A DNA stretch of 42,127 nt from Terriglobales bacterium (GCA_035764005.1 DASTZZ010000090.1:1-42127), one strand, 5' to 3'. Positions 8,139 to 15,916 are shown, numbered from the stretch's first letter. Numbers and translations are program-made. Notes: a model not told the origin generated them from the sequence alone.

Positions 8139-8144
8139 TATAAT
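8139..8144 (+). promoter_or_regulatory. Perfect -10 hexamer for vapB, consistent with a leaderless transcript
   Basis: TATAAT ends seven bases before the vapB ATG at 8151, so a transcript started at the normal distance would begin on or next to the A of the start codon. No convincing -35 box and no Shine-Dalgarno sequence are present. Leaderless initiation is an inference. Confidence 0.45.
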
Positions 8145-8150
8145 TCTTGT

Positions 8151-8402
8151 ATGCCACTCAGGATAAACGACCCGGAAGTGGAGCATCTGGTTCGGGCTCT
8201 GGTTGAGAAAACAGGAGAAGCGCCCGATAAGGCTATTGCGAGAGCTCTCCGGGAGAGTCTTGAGCGGGTAGCAGACCACGAGCGTCCGACCTTGGCAGAT
8301 GAACTCGATGAGATCGGTAAACGCTGCGCGGCATTGCCTGATGTGGACACGCGCTCTCCAGATGAGATCCTTGGCTATGACGAGGATGGACTCCCAACCT
8401 GA
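8151..8402 (+). CDS. vapB: VapB-type antitoxin (Rv0623-like family)
   Basis: 83 residues. It opens with a short beta strand and helix (PLRINDPEVEHLVRALVEKTG, then KAIARALRESLERV) as in Rv0623/PSK-type transcription factors, the DNA-binding half of many VapB proteins. The acidic C-terminus (DVDTRSPDEILGYDEDGLPT) is of the kind that docks into the toxin's active site. Its stop shares one base with the vapC start (TGATG), the usual arrangement for autoregulated toxin-antitoxin pairs. Confidence 0.85.
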   Translation: MPLRINDPEVEHLVRALVEKTGEAPDKAIARALRESLERVADHERPTLADELDEIGKRCAALPDVDTRSPDEILGYDEDGLPT

Positions 8403-8806
8403 TGGTGATCGATAGCTCTGCCCTTGCAGCAATTCTCCTGGGCGAACCCGAACAGCACCGGTTTAACACTCTGATCGACAATGATCGGGTTCGACTCATC
8501 TCTGCAGCAACACTTGTCGAAATCTCCATTGTGATTGAGGCACGAAAAGGCGAGTTAGGGACTGCTCAACTCGACTTGCTGATTCGCCACGCTAAGATCG
8601 AGACGGTTCCGGTGACGGTGGAGCGCGCGCAAATTGCGCGCACTGCATACCGTAACTTTGGCAAGGGACGTCATGCTGCAAAGCTTAATTTCGGCGACTG
8701 CTTCGCCTATGCTCTCGCGAAAGCAACAGGCGAACCTTTGCTCTGCAAAGGACCGGAGTTTGGTCGAACTGACCTTTTGCTCGCCAATACGATCTCGGAT
8801 TCATAG
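8402..8806 (+). CDS. vapC: VapC-type PIN-domain ribonuclease toxin
   Basis: 134 residues, the normal VapC length. The acidic PIN residues are D4 (VIDSSALAAILLGE), E40 (TLVEISIV), D99 (LNFGDCFAYALA) and probably E119 in KGPEFGRTD, where many family members have Asp. FGKGRHAAKLNFGDC is characteristic of this subgroup. VapC toxins cleave specific tRNAs or rRNA and are held inactive by VapB; the target here is unknown. Intact catalytic residues suggest a working toxin. An IscU/NifU-like gene starts only five bases downstream. Confidence 0.88.
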   Translation: MVIDSSALAAILLGEPEQHRFNTLIDNDRVRLISAATLVEISIVIEARKGELGTAQLDLLIRHAKIETVPVTVERAQIARTAYRNFGKGRHAAKLNFGDCFAYALAKATGEPLLCKGPEFGRTDLLLANTISDS

Positions 8807-8811
8807 TTGCT

Positions 8812-9171
8812 ATGTATCCGCCCCAACTCCTAGATCATTTCGAGCACCCGCGCAATTCGGGAGCGCTGGATTCTCCCGACATAAGTGTTCAAGCCGAAAA
8901 TCCTGCCTGCGGAGACGTCATGAAACTTATGCTTCGCGTGAGCAACAATCAGATCGTCGAGGCCAAATATCAGACGCGCGGCTGCGTTGCGTCAATCGCC
9001 TGTGGATCTGTTTTAACCGAAGCCATTTCGGGAAAGAGCATCGATGCCGCGGCAGCCCTCAAGCGTGAAGATTTGGTAGATGCTGTTGGAGGTTTAGCCA
9101 ACGAAAGCTCGCACGCGAGTCATCTCGCAATGGACTGCCTTAAGCTCGCGCTCAAGCAGTTGAAGAAGTGA
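8812..9171 (+). CDS. Iron-sulfur cluster scaffold, IscU/NifU N-terminal type
   Basis: 119 residues with all three ligand cysteines of the scaffold: C33 in NPACGD (D35 also conserved), C58 in RGCVASIACGS, and C108 in MDCLKLAL. The family assembles [2Fe-2S] or [4Fe-4S] clusters from cysteine-desulfurase sulfur. It has no NifU C-terminal domain, and the usual IscU chaperone motif LPPVK is not evident, which suggests a SufU-like or short variant. It follows vapC by five bases with no clear ribosome site, so it may be translated by coupling. Its 3' end overlaps the convergent HAD gene by 20 bases. Confidence 0.85.
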   Translation: MYPPQLLDHFEHPRNSGALDSPDISVQAENPACGDVMKLMLRVSNNQIVEAKYQTRGCVASIACGSVLTEAISGKSIDAAAALKREDLVDAVGGLANESSHASHLAMDCLKLALKQLKK

Positions 9172-9886
9172 TCTTGGCAATTGCAGGCTGGTAAAAAGGC
9201 CAGCCACGCTGCTCGGCGATCTTGCGCAGGTCGTCATTCGGGTTTACCGCAAATGGATGCCGAGCCAGTTCCAGCATCTCCAAATCGAACATCGAGTTTC
9301 CGAAGCTAACCTCGAGTGGAGCTTTCAATACTTCGCGCAGCGCTCGGGCTTTGCCCGGGCCGGAAGTAATTTCGCCGAGACGATCGGTTGCAACGCCGTT
9401 CTCAATTGCCACGCGCACTGCGAGCACACGGTCGGCAGGAATGCCGACCTTCTTCACTGATTCCTCGATCACCCAATTATTGGTCGACGAGACCGCCCAC
9501 ACATCGCAACCCGCGCGACGTAGCTTTTCGACCAGCGACTCCATTTCAGGAAAGAACTGAGGCATCACGTTCGATTGCGCAAATCGCGCGGCGAATTCGC
9601 GGATCTTCTCCTCCGGAATCCCATGATGGATTTGCACCATCTCTCCGCACATCTGATCTTCGCTGACATTCTTGGCGAGATACTCGTCGTAGCGGCTCAT
9701 GATGGCCTGCGTTGCTTCCGTAGAGAGCAGGCCTTCTTCGATCTCCCAATATAGGAACTTCATTCCGGAATCACCGAACCAGAGCGTGCCGTCGCAGTCG
9801 AATGCGGCCACTCGCGGACTCAGCGCGACCACCGAATCGACGAATGCAGAGGGGCTGTCGAATGAGCCGTAATTGTGTTCGGTCAT
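9152..9886 (-). CDS. HAD-family phosphatase (phosphoserine-phosphatase-like, HAD-IB)
   Basis: 244 residues. Motif I is AAFDCDGTLW (nucleophile D30, acid/base D32), motif II is WAVSSTNNW, and the late acidic motif is SFGNSMFDLEMLEL. The large helical insert between motifs I and II fits the HAD-IB subclass (SerB-like). The substrate is unknown. Its ATG overlaps by one base the stop of the upstream MocA-like gene (TGATG), so the two are probably translationally coupled, hinting at a related task. Whether it is a true phosphoserine phosphatase is not settled. Confidence 0.75.
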   Translation of the reverse strand: MTEHNYGSFDSPSAFVDSVVALSPRVAAFDCDGTLWFGDSGMKFLYWEIEEGLLSTEATQAIMSRYDEYLAKNVSEDQMCGEMVQIHHGIPEEKIREFAARFAQSNVMPQFFPEMESLVEKLRRAGCDVWAVSSTNNWVIEESVKKVGIPADRVLAVRVAIENGVATDRLGEITSGPGKARALREVLKAPLEVSFGNSMFDLEMLELARHPFAVNPNDDLRKIAEQRGWPFYQPAIAKITSSTA

Positions 9887-10494
9887 CAGGTGGTTGGCAG
9901 AAGTGAGGAATAGTCTTCTGGAGTATTGATGTTCAGAACCACGCGCGAGTCGTCTACAGGCACGTAATGAATCCGGCTCTGATAGTGGTGCTCAACTTCC
10001 CGCGCATTGTGTGATGGATTGGCGCGAAGAAACACCTCCATCATCTCGCGTCCGAAGATCACAGGATGGCCGTGCTTGCCCTGAAACGCGGGAATAACAG
10101 CCCAGGTTTTCTCCGGCACAGTATTCATGAATTCAGCCTTCAGCGCAGAGAGCGTCTCAGGACGTGCTGGAGGCCGATCTACGAGCGTTACGCATGCGGC
10201 ATCGCGTCCTCGGTCGAGTACTGCCTGAAGCCCTTCGCGCAAAGAACTGAACTGTCCGCGCTCCGGATTCCAGTTATGCACCACATAAGCAGAATTCTGA
10301 TAGATCACCGGGCGCAGCAAATCAGTGTTATTGCCAGTTACCACAACTACGAAGTCACACGCGCTCTGGAGAAGCTGGATCGCTCCAGCAAGAAATGACC
10401 GTCCACCAAACTGCAGCAAGGCTTTGTCTTCACCCATGCGCGACGAAGCGCCTGCGGCAAGTACAACTCCGGCGAATGATGGAGAGCGGGGCAT
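9886..10494 (-). CDS. MocA/MobA-like nucleotidyltransferase for molybdenum cofactor
   Basis: 202 residues from the ATG at 10494. LAAGASSRMGEDKALL is the GT-A nucleotidyltransferase signature, and NPERGQFSSLREGL and GKHGHPVIFGREMM are the later conserved blocks of the MocA group, which adds CMP (or GMP) to molybdopterin. One oddity: the 'DxP' region that usually reads DQP or DMP is VDRPPARPETL, still with an Asp. The longer frame to 10740 runs through a palindromic repeat and is not coding. It lies downstream of the xdhC-like gene on the same strand, as expected for molybdoenzyme maturation. Confidence 0.8.
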   Translation of the reverse strand: MPRSPSFAGVVLAAGASSRMGEDKALLQFGGRSFLAGAIQLLQSACDFVVVVTGNNTDLLRPVIYQNSAYVVHNWNPERGQFSSLREGLQAVLDRGRDAACVTLVDRPPARPETLSALKAEFMNTVPEKTWAVIPAFQGKHGHPVIFGREMMEVFLRANPSHNAREVEHHYQSRIHYVPVDDSRVVLNINTPEDYSSLLPTT

Positions 10495-10554
10495 GAGAAT
10501 AGGGTACCGGGAACAGGTTACAGGGTACAGCTTATGCGGCGGATATCGAACGGT

Positions 10555-10721
10555 ACTGTCATCCCTCGCGCAGCAGCGATCCAGACAAAAGTACCGAACG
10601 TTGTTTGTGCTGCGCGGGGATCTGTTTTTGGTTTTGTCAGTCGCGACAGCAGATCCCCCGCGCCGCAAATCCCCTGTGATGAACATGCAAACAGATTCGC
10701 TGCGGCGCGAGGGATGACAGT
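10555..10721. repeat. 167-bp palindromic intergenic element, TGTCATCCC family, copy 1
   Basis: The termini ACTGTCATCCCTCGCGCAGC... and its reverse complement at 10697-10721 match over 25 bases with one mismatch. An inner pair (GCGCGGGGATCTG at 10612-10624 and CAGATCCCCCGCGC at 10650-10663) makes a second nested stem. Copies 2 and 3 are at 15961 and 39264 with nearly the same length. No open frame for a transposase exists within it. It sits between xdhC and the mocA-like gene. Confidence 0.9.
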
Positions 10722-10773
10722 CCTGAATTAATTGGATCACTGTGTTAGATGTGAGCCATTCCGGGCTTGCTCG

Positions 10774-11616
10774 TCAGCTTCTTCTTTGACTGTCCGAGCC
10801 CTCCAGGAAAGCAACAGCCTTCAGGCTGCGCTTGTGAGTCGCCGACGTGACCCCACGCCGAATCGCAATCATCTCCGCAACAATCGCAATTGCGATCTCC
10901 TCCGGTGTAATGGCGCCAATATCGATTCCGACCGGAGCATAGACGCGCGCCAGCTTTTCTGCCGAAATCCCCTCTTTCTCAAGCTGTTTGTAGATGGCGA
11001 TCACCTTGCGCTGGGAGCCGATCATACCGATATACTTCGCCGGAGTCTCCACGGCCCAGCGCAACACGCGCATGTCATCGCGGTGTCCTCGGGTGACGAT
11101 CACGAGATACGACGAATGGTTCGGAGCAAGCTGCGATAGAACGCGCTCGAAATCGTCGGCATAAACGTCTTTCGCTTCAGGAAACCGCTGACGATTCGCG
11201 TAGCTCTCGCGATCATCGACGACCACGACTTCAAAGCCGGCCATCCGTGCGGCGCGATAAACATTCACCGAGACGTGTCCGGCGCCAAACAAGTAAAGCG
11301 TCTGCACAGGCAGAATCGGCTCAAGGTAGATCTCGAGAGTGCCGCCGCAGACAAGGCCCGTGTCGTACTTGGGATCGTGATTCAGATTGAACGTAAGACT
11401 GCGCGGCTTCTCTTCTTCCATCACCTCGCGCGCCGCCTGCCACACTTCAGCCTCAACGCATCCTCCGCCGATCGTTCCCACAATGGTCCCGTCATCGCGA
11501 ATGAGCATCTTGGCGGATTCGAAAGAGGGAATAGAGCCGCGAGCGTGGACAATGGTCGCCAGCGCTCCGCGCCGTCCGGCACGTCTTAGATCGACGATCT
11601 CCTCGAAGATGTCCAC
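10774..11616 (-). CDS. XdhC/CoxF-family molybdenum cofactor insertion protein
   Basis: 280 residues. The N-terminal XdhC domain shows ATIVHARGSIPSFESAKMLI and GTIGGGCVEAEV, with CGGTLEIYLEP following; the C-terminal half is Rossmann-like (LYLFGAGHVSVNVYRAARMAGF, then VTRGHRDDMRVLRWAV and IGMIGSQRK). These proteins bind molybdenum cofactor, promote its sulfuration and deliver it to xanthine-dehydrogenase-family enzymes. No molybdoenzyme structural genes (large, FAD or 2Fe-2S subunits) are in this window, so the client is elsewhere. Likely cotranscribed with the MocA-like gene despite the repeat between them. Confidence 0.85.
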   Translation of the reverse strand: MDIFEEIVDLRRAGRRGALATIVHARGSIPSFESAKMLIRDDGTIVGTIGGGCVEAEVWQAAREVMEEEKPRSLTFNLNHDPKYDTGLVCGGTLEIYLEPILPVQTLYLFGAGHVSVNVYRAARMAGFEVVVVDDRESYANRQRFPEAKDVYADDFERVLSQLAPNHSSYLVIVTRGHRDDMRVLRWAVETPAKYIGMIGSQRKVIAIYKQLEKEGISAEKLARVYAPVGIDIGAITPEEIAIAIVAEMIAIRRGVTSATHKRSLKAVAFLEGSDSQRRS

Positions 11617-11644
11617 GCCTCTATTTCACCACGGAAAAGCGGAA

Positions 11645-11843
11645 TTGAACACGGAGGACACGGAGGGAACGGAGGTGGAGCATTGACGCTGAACATGCAT
11701 TGGGCGCCTCTGGGTTGTCTCAGATCTTCGCTGTGCTTGTTCTTTGATTCTTTGCTTGTCTCAATTCACCGTGGTTTCCACAACCATGCCGAGGCCGGCC
11801 GACAAGCCACCTTCGTTTCCTCCGTGCCCTCCGTGTTCGATTC
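11645..11843. repeat. Inverted pair of CACGGAGG arms
   Basis: The left arm 11645-11675 (TTGAACACGGAGGACACGG...) and the right arm 11811-11843 are inverted copies with about four mismatches in 33 bases, separated by about 135 bases of non-coding sequence. The right arm reaches into the stop codon of alaX. The arms match those at 33909/34014 and 39164/39503. They are built of a repeated unit of about nine bases (ACACGGAGG), so slippage may contribute. Confidence 0.85.
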
Positions 11844-13083
11844 AGCTTTTCAGCCGCGCAGCAGCTTCATTGAGCAGAGACTCGAGCTTTCCGGCATCGG
11901 GAATGCCGCCCTGGGCGAAGTCTTTGCCGCCGCCGCCCCGGCCGCCGGCCGTTGTGACCAGTTCGCGCAACAAAGTTCCCATATCAACACTCAGATCGGC
12001 AGAGCGGGCGAAAGCGACTGCTGGAGAAGGACTGGTTGCCGCTAACAAAGCGATGACGTTTTGACTACCGCGTGTCAATCGCTGAGCCAGCAGCTTCACA
12101 AAGCTCGCATCCCTATCTGGGAAGACCTGAACCACGAGCCGAGGTCCAAGATCGCCGGAAGGAGTCTTGCGCAATAGCTGTTCTGCTTTGAGCTCCGCGA
12201 ATTCTTCGAGAATGCGAGCTTCCCGTTTCTGAACAGCACGGAATTCCTCTCGCTGTTTGCCAATGTTGCCCGGCAGATCGGCAGGCGCGCAGGGATACAA
12301 GCCGGAGGCTTCGCCGAGAAGCTCAAAATCCTGCCGTGCAGTTCGCACAGCGCGCAGTCCGCAAACGAACTCGACTCGCACGCCCTGCTTTACTTTTTCT
12401 GTGCGGCGCAGCAACAATCCGCCGATCTGGCCGGTGGTGCGCGCGTGCGTGCCGCCGCAGGCATTGAGATCGAAGTCCTGAATATCAATCAGGCGAATCT
12501 CGCCTTCGCGCTCAGGAAGCTTGCTTACTCCCATGCTCTGCGCCTGCTCACGCGTGGCATAGCGAATCGCGATCGGCCGGTCTTCCGCGACGACTTCGTT
12601 GCTGAGCCGTTCAACCCGCGCGAGATCGTCGCGCGAAATAGACTGAATATCTAAGTCGATGGTCGAAATCTGCTCGCCCAAATGGAATGAAACGGTCTTC
12701 GCATTCAGGAGCTGAATGAACGCAGCCGACAGCAAATGCTGTCCTGTGTGCTGCTGCAGGTGGTCGCGCCGGCGCTCAGCGTCGATGATGCCGCGAACCT
12801 CGGCTCCTGGAGGAAGCACCTTGTTGAGCCGGTGCCACACCTCGCCGTGCTCGTCTTCATAAACATCCTCGACAGCAGCTTCGAGCGCCACGCCCGACTT
12901 GGACTGTGTGCTGATGGTGCCAATATCGAAAGGCTGCCCACCGCTGGTCGGATAGAACGCTGTGCGATCGAGCTTCACCGCCCAACTCGACTGATTGCCA
13001 TCGCGCCGAAGCTCCTGAACATCGAGCACGGTGGCAGTGAAGTCGAGGAGGAAGGAGTCGTTGTAATAGAGGCGTTGAGTCAT
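11842..13083 (-). CDS. alaX: Alanyl-tRNA editing protein AlaX with DHHA1 domain
   Basis: 413 residues. It holds the AlaRS-type editing domain with the zinc ligands H112 and H116 (HTGQHLLSA) and C209 and H213 (ACGGTHART), a coiled linker about 265-305, and a C-terminal DHHA1 domain ending GGRGGGGKDFAQGG. This is the long AlaX form. The family hydrolyses Ser-tRNA(Ala) (and Gly-tRNA(Ala)) in trans, protecting translation from serine misincorporation. All metal ligands are present. It is the last gene of a same-strand run after thrC, separated from it by a 223-base palindrome-bearing gap. Confidence 0.88.
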   Translation of the reverse strand: MTQRLYYNDSFLLDFTATVLDVQELRRDGNQSSWAVKLDRTAFYPTSGGQPFDIGTISTQSKSGVALEAAVEDVYEDEHGEVWHRLNKVLPPGAEVRGIIDAERRRDHLQQHTGQHLLSAAFIQLLNAKTVSFHLGEQISTIDLDIQSISRDDLARVERLSNEVVAEDRPIAIRYATREQAQSMGVSKLPEREGEIRLIDIQDFDLNACGGTHARTTGQIGGLLLRRTEKVKQGVRVEFVCGLRAVRTARQDFELLGEASGLYPCAPADLPGNIGKQREEFRAVQKREARILEEFAELKAEQLLRKTPSGDLGPRLVVQVFPDRDASFVKLLAQRLTRGSQNVIALLAATSPSPAVAFARSADLSVDMGTLLRELVTTAGGRGGGGKDFAQGGIPDAGKLESLLNEAAARLKS

Positions 13084-13095
13084 GAAAGAGCTTCT

Positions 13096-13303
13096 AGCTT
13101 CTAGCTACTAGCTGCTAGCCGAAGCTTGGGTGGCGCAGACATTGACGATTTTTGGGGACCGCTTTGGACTGTCAGTACCGCCCGCGGTGGCGGGTGGGTG
13201 TGTTTACCGACCCATCTGCTACGGCAGACGGTACCGACTATCTAAGAGCCGCCACGCTGAAGCCATGCTTTAGCTAGTGGCTAGCAGCTAGTAGCTAGCA
13301 GCT
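13096..13303. repeat. 208-bp palindromic element with CTAGCTACTAGCTGCTAG arms
   Basis: The arms 13096-13120 and 13279-13303 are inverted copies with one mismatch in 25. They are dense in TAG/CTA words. Imperfect complementarity continues inward (GCTTGGGTGGCG near 13123 against CGCCACGCTGAAGC near 13252). It occupies nearly the whole gap between thrC and alaX. No second copy is in this window. Confidence 0.75.
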
Positions 13304-13306
13304 TCT

Positions 13307-14581
13307 TTAGTACGGCCCAATAATTCCTCCAATGCGACGCTCCGTCGGTTTCGCGCCATTCCCGTTCGGCGACCGCGTGATGCCCATTGCTTTCGAGACC
13401 ACATCGATATATTTCAGGCCGGTTCCCGTGTTGAAGATTACAATTTCGTCGCTCGGCTTCAGGAATCCGCTTGCGATCAGCTTGTCGTATGCGGCCGTCG
13501 CGGCTGCTCCTTCGGGACAGAGGAAGATTCCTTCGTTTCGCGCCCAGTCGAGCATCGAGGCGAGCATCTCTTGGTCGGAGATAGCGATGGCAGTGCCGCC
13601 GCTGCGGCGCACGATGTCGAGGATGATGTAGTCGCCATAGGCTTTCGGAACGCGCAGTCCTGAAGCGAAAGTATGTGCGTCTTTCCAGGCTTCGGAAACG
13701 GGTTTGCCTTCAACAAAAGCTTTAGGAATAGGTGCGCATCCTGCTGCTTGGATGGCGATCATCTTTGGTCGCTTCTTGCCGGAGTCAAGCCACCCGAGCT
13801 GCTCAAGCTCATCGAAAGCTTTCCACATTCCAATCAGACCGACGCCACCGCCGGTTGGGTAGAAGATCGCGTCGGGCGCACGCCATCCGAGCTGCTCGGC
13901 GACTTCGAGTCCCATGGTCTTTTTGCCTTCGACTCGAAACGGTTCTTTGAGCGTGGAAACATCAAACCAGCCTTCCGCCTGCTTGCGTTCGCCGACGATG
14001 CGAGCGCAGTCGCTGATCAGCCCATCGATCAGATTTACGTCGCTGCCGTATGCCTTGCACTCAACCAAGTTTGCTTCCGGGACATCCTTCGGCATAAAGA
14101 TGTGCGACTCGAGTCCTGCAGCAGCGGCATACGCTGCCAGTGCACCTGCGGCGTTTCCTGCGGAAGGAATCGCCAGCTTCTTGAGTCCGTAGTGGCGGGC
14201 CATGGTCACGGCCATGCACAGGCCGCGTGCTTTGAACGAGCCAGTGGGATTTGCGCCCTCGTCCTTGATCCAGAGATTCGAGCGCCGACGGCTCGCCAGC
14301 ATTGGAGTGAATCCTTCGCCAAGAGTTACAGGAGCTACGTCCGGCAGCAGCTCGCGATATCGCCACATGCTGCGTGGACGTACGGTGATCTGATCACGTC
14401 TCACGCGCGATCGAACTGGACCGAAGTCATAGCGCACCCACAGCGAGCCCCCGTCTTTCGAACACACGGTCTGTGGTGTGTCGGCGGAAATGTGTTCGTG
14501 GCATTTCGAGCATTCGAAGTAGGCGATTGGAGTTCCGGATGGCGATGCGGAAGCAGCGGCCAGAGGCTGAGTCAGGGCCAT
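13307..14581 (-). CDS. thrC: Threonine synthase
   Basis: 424 residues, fold-type II PLP enzyme making threonine from O-phosphohomoserine. The Schiff-base lysine is K117 in NPTGSFKARG; IPSAGNAAGALAAYAAAAG and YPTGGGVGLIGMWKA are the substrate-loop and phosphate-binding segments. An N-terminal zinc-ribbon-like segment has C24, C27 and C40, but the expected fourth Cys reads Asp (CSKDGG), so zinc binding may be incomplete. Such an N-terminal extension occurs in bacterial/archaeal threonine synthases of this type. It lies upstream of alaX on the same strand and divergent from the SRP RNA gene. No homoserine kinase or dehydrogenase gene is adjacent. Confidence 0.9.
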   Translation of the reverse strand: MALTQPLAAASASPSGTPIAYFECSKCHEHISADTPQTVCSKDGGSLWVRYDFGPVRSRVRRDQITVRPRSMWRYRELLPDVAPVTLGEGFTPMLASRRRSNLWIKDEGANPTGSFKARGLCMAVTMARHYGLKKLAIPSAGNAAGALAAYAAAAGLESHIFMPKDVPEANLVECKAYGSDVNLIDGLISDCARIVGERKQAEGWFDVSTLKEPFRVEGKKTMGLEVAEQLGWRAPDAIFYPTGGGVGLIGMWKAFDELEQLGWLDSGKKRPKMIAIQAAGCAPIPKAFVEGKPVSEAWKDAHTFASGLRVPKAYGDYIILDIVRRSGGTAIAISDQEMLASMLDWARNEGIFLCPEGAAATAAYDKLIASGFLKPSDEIVIFNTGTGLKYIDVVSKAMGITRSPNGNGAKPTERRIGGIIGPY

Positions 14582-14620
14582 GTTTAAGAGTCTACCAATC
14601 CGAGGCAGCCTCCATTTGGT

Positions 14621-14679
14621 GATTTCGCGATTGTGTGATTTGGAGTTACGAAATCACCAAATCGCGCAATCGCGAAATC
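14621..14679. repeat. 59-bp palindrome of GATTTCGCGATTG words
   Basis: 14621-14643 and 14657-14679 are inverted copies with two mismatches in 23 and a 13-base centre. The arms consist of repeated octamer-like words (AAATCACC, AAATCGCG, CAATCGCG), a design like the CGGGTGAT palindromes near pdxT. It lies between the divergent thrC start and the SRP RNA gene, so it could affect either promoter. Confidence 0.75.
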
Positions 14680-14735
14680 CTGATGAAACGGACAGGGCGA
14701 GGCCCGCGGGTCGCTAAGCTGAATGTTAATATCGA

Positions 14736-14850
14736 GTTGTCAGGCTCCGGGTCCCACGCGATGTAATCTCGCGAACCCCGCCAGGTCCGGAAGGAAGCAA
14801 CGGTAGCGGGCCAGTGCATGCGCAGTGGGCTCCCCGGTGTCTGGCTACTA
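14736..14850 (+). ncRNA. ffs: Signal recognition particle RNA (small bacterial type)
   Basis: The universally conserved SRP domain IV loop is plain: CCAGGTCCGGAAGGAAGCAA (14782-14801) followed by CGGTAGCGGG. The flanks pair as a long helix: the 5' CAGGCTCCGGGTCCCACGCG side with the 3' CGCAGTGGGCTCCCCGGTGTCTG side. The ends are estimated from this pairing and may be off by several bases. The RNA binds Ffh and guides ribosome-nascent-chain complexes to the membrane. A TAATAT box (14728-14733) could be its -10. The gene stands 64 bases upstream of fabH. Confidence 0.92.
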
Positions 14851-14914
14851 GCGGCCTCGCCACGGACCGCCGTTCCCAGTCCTCCGGCGGCCGGATTCAG
14901 AACCGGAGACAAGT

Positions 14915-15916
14915 TTGAAACAGCTTCAGCGGGCCAAGATCAGCGCCCTCGGAACCTACGTCCCACCGCGTCTTCTCACCAACGCCGACCTGGAAACGAT
15001 GGTCGAGACCAACGACCAGTGGATCCAGGAGCGTACCGGCATTCGCCAGCGGCATTTGGTCGATAAAGGCGTAGCCACTTCGGACATCTCGTGCGAAGCA
15101 GCTCGTAAAGCGCTGGCCCAGGCTGGAGTTCATGCATCGCAAATCGAGGCCATCATCGTCGGCACGGTAACGCCGGACATGGTCTTTCCCGCGACGGCTT
15201 GTCTCGTTCAGAGCAAATTAGGCGCACCTGGAGCGTGGGGGTTTGATCTATCCGCAGCCTGCTCAGGATTCGTGTATGCGCTCCAATGCGGAGCGCAGCT
15301 GGTTCAAACCGGATCCCATAAAAAGGTTCTGGTCATCGGCGCGGACGTGATGTCGTCGATCATCGACTACACCGATCGCGCAACCTGCGTAATCTTCGGC
15401 GACGGAGCTGGAGCAGTGCTGCTCGAACCCGCAAAAGATGGTGAAAACGTAGGACTGATCGACTTCATGCATGAGGTCGATGGCTCTGGCGCCTGCTCGT
15501 TGAACATGCCCGCCGGTGGGAGTCTTCATCCTGCAACTCCAGAAACCGTGCAGAAGAAGATGCACTTCGTTCATCAGGACGGAGGCGCGGTTTTCAAGTA
15601 CGCCGTCCGAAAGATGGCGGAAGTCTCCGAGAAAATTCTTACCCGAAACGGATTCACGGGTACTGATGTCGCAGCCTTCATCCCTCATCAGGCCAACAAG
15701 CGCATCATCACCGCAACCGCCGAACGTCTAGGCATGCCAATGGATCGCGTGATCATCAACATCGGCGAATTTGGCAACACGACCGCCGGAACAATTCCGC
15801 TCGCCATGCAGACGGCGCTGGACGAAGGCAAGCTTAAGAAAGGCGATCTCGTTTTGCTGGCGTCAGTCGGCGCTGGATTCACCGTCGGCGCGACGCTGCT
15901 GCGCTGGGCGTTCTAA
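14915..15916 (+). CDS. fabH: 3-oxoacyl-ACP synthase III (KASIII)
   Basis: 333 residues from a TTG start, chosen because GGAG (14905-14908) sits six bases upstream and the next residues [17 protein letters not shown] match the family opening. Catalytic Cys is C116 in [13 protein letters not shown]; His is in [10 protein letters not shown] and Asn in [12 protein letters not shown]. It condenses acetyl-CoA (or a branched starter) with malonyl-ACP to start fatty acid synthesis. [16 protein letters not shown] is the usual N-terminal signature. It stands apart from other fab genes and may be transcribed together with, or just after, the SRP RNA. Confidence 0.92.
   Translation: MKQLQRAKISALGTYVPPRLLTNADLETMVETNDQWIQERTGIRQRHLVDKGVATSDISCEAARKALAQAGVHASQIEAIIVGTVTPDMVFPATACLVQSKLGAPGAWGFDLSAACSGFVYALQCGAQLVQTGSHKKVLVIGADVMSSIIDYTDRATCVIFGDGAGAVLLEPAKDGENVGLIDFMHEVDGSGACSLNMPAGGSLHPATPETVQKKMHFVHQDGGAVFKYAVRKMAEVSEKILTRNGFTGTDVAAFIPHQANKRIITATAERLGMPMDRVIINIGEFGNTTAGTIPLAMQTALDEGKLKKGDLVLLASVGAGFTVGATLLRWAF

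Noticed and set aside
8124-8432. Upstream extension of the BtuF-like protein
   Set aside because: It is antisense to the vapB coding sequence and has no signal peptide or binding-protein motif.
10555-10721. Insertion sequence
   Set aside because: Inverted ends are present, but the element is only 167 bp with no transposase frame; described as a palindromic or non-autonomous element instead.
10495-10740. N-terminal extension of the MocA-like protein by 82 residues
   Set aside because: It is the palindromic repeat read in frame; the family begins at the ATG at 10494.
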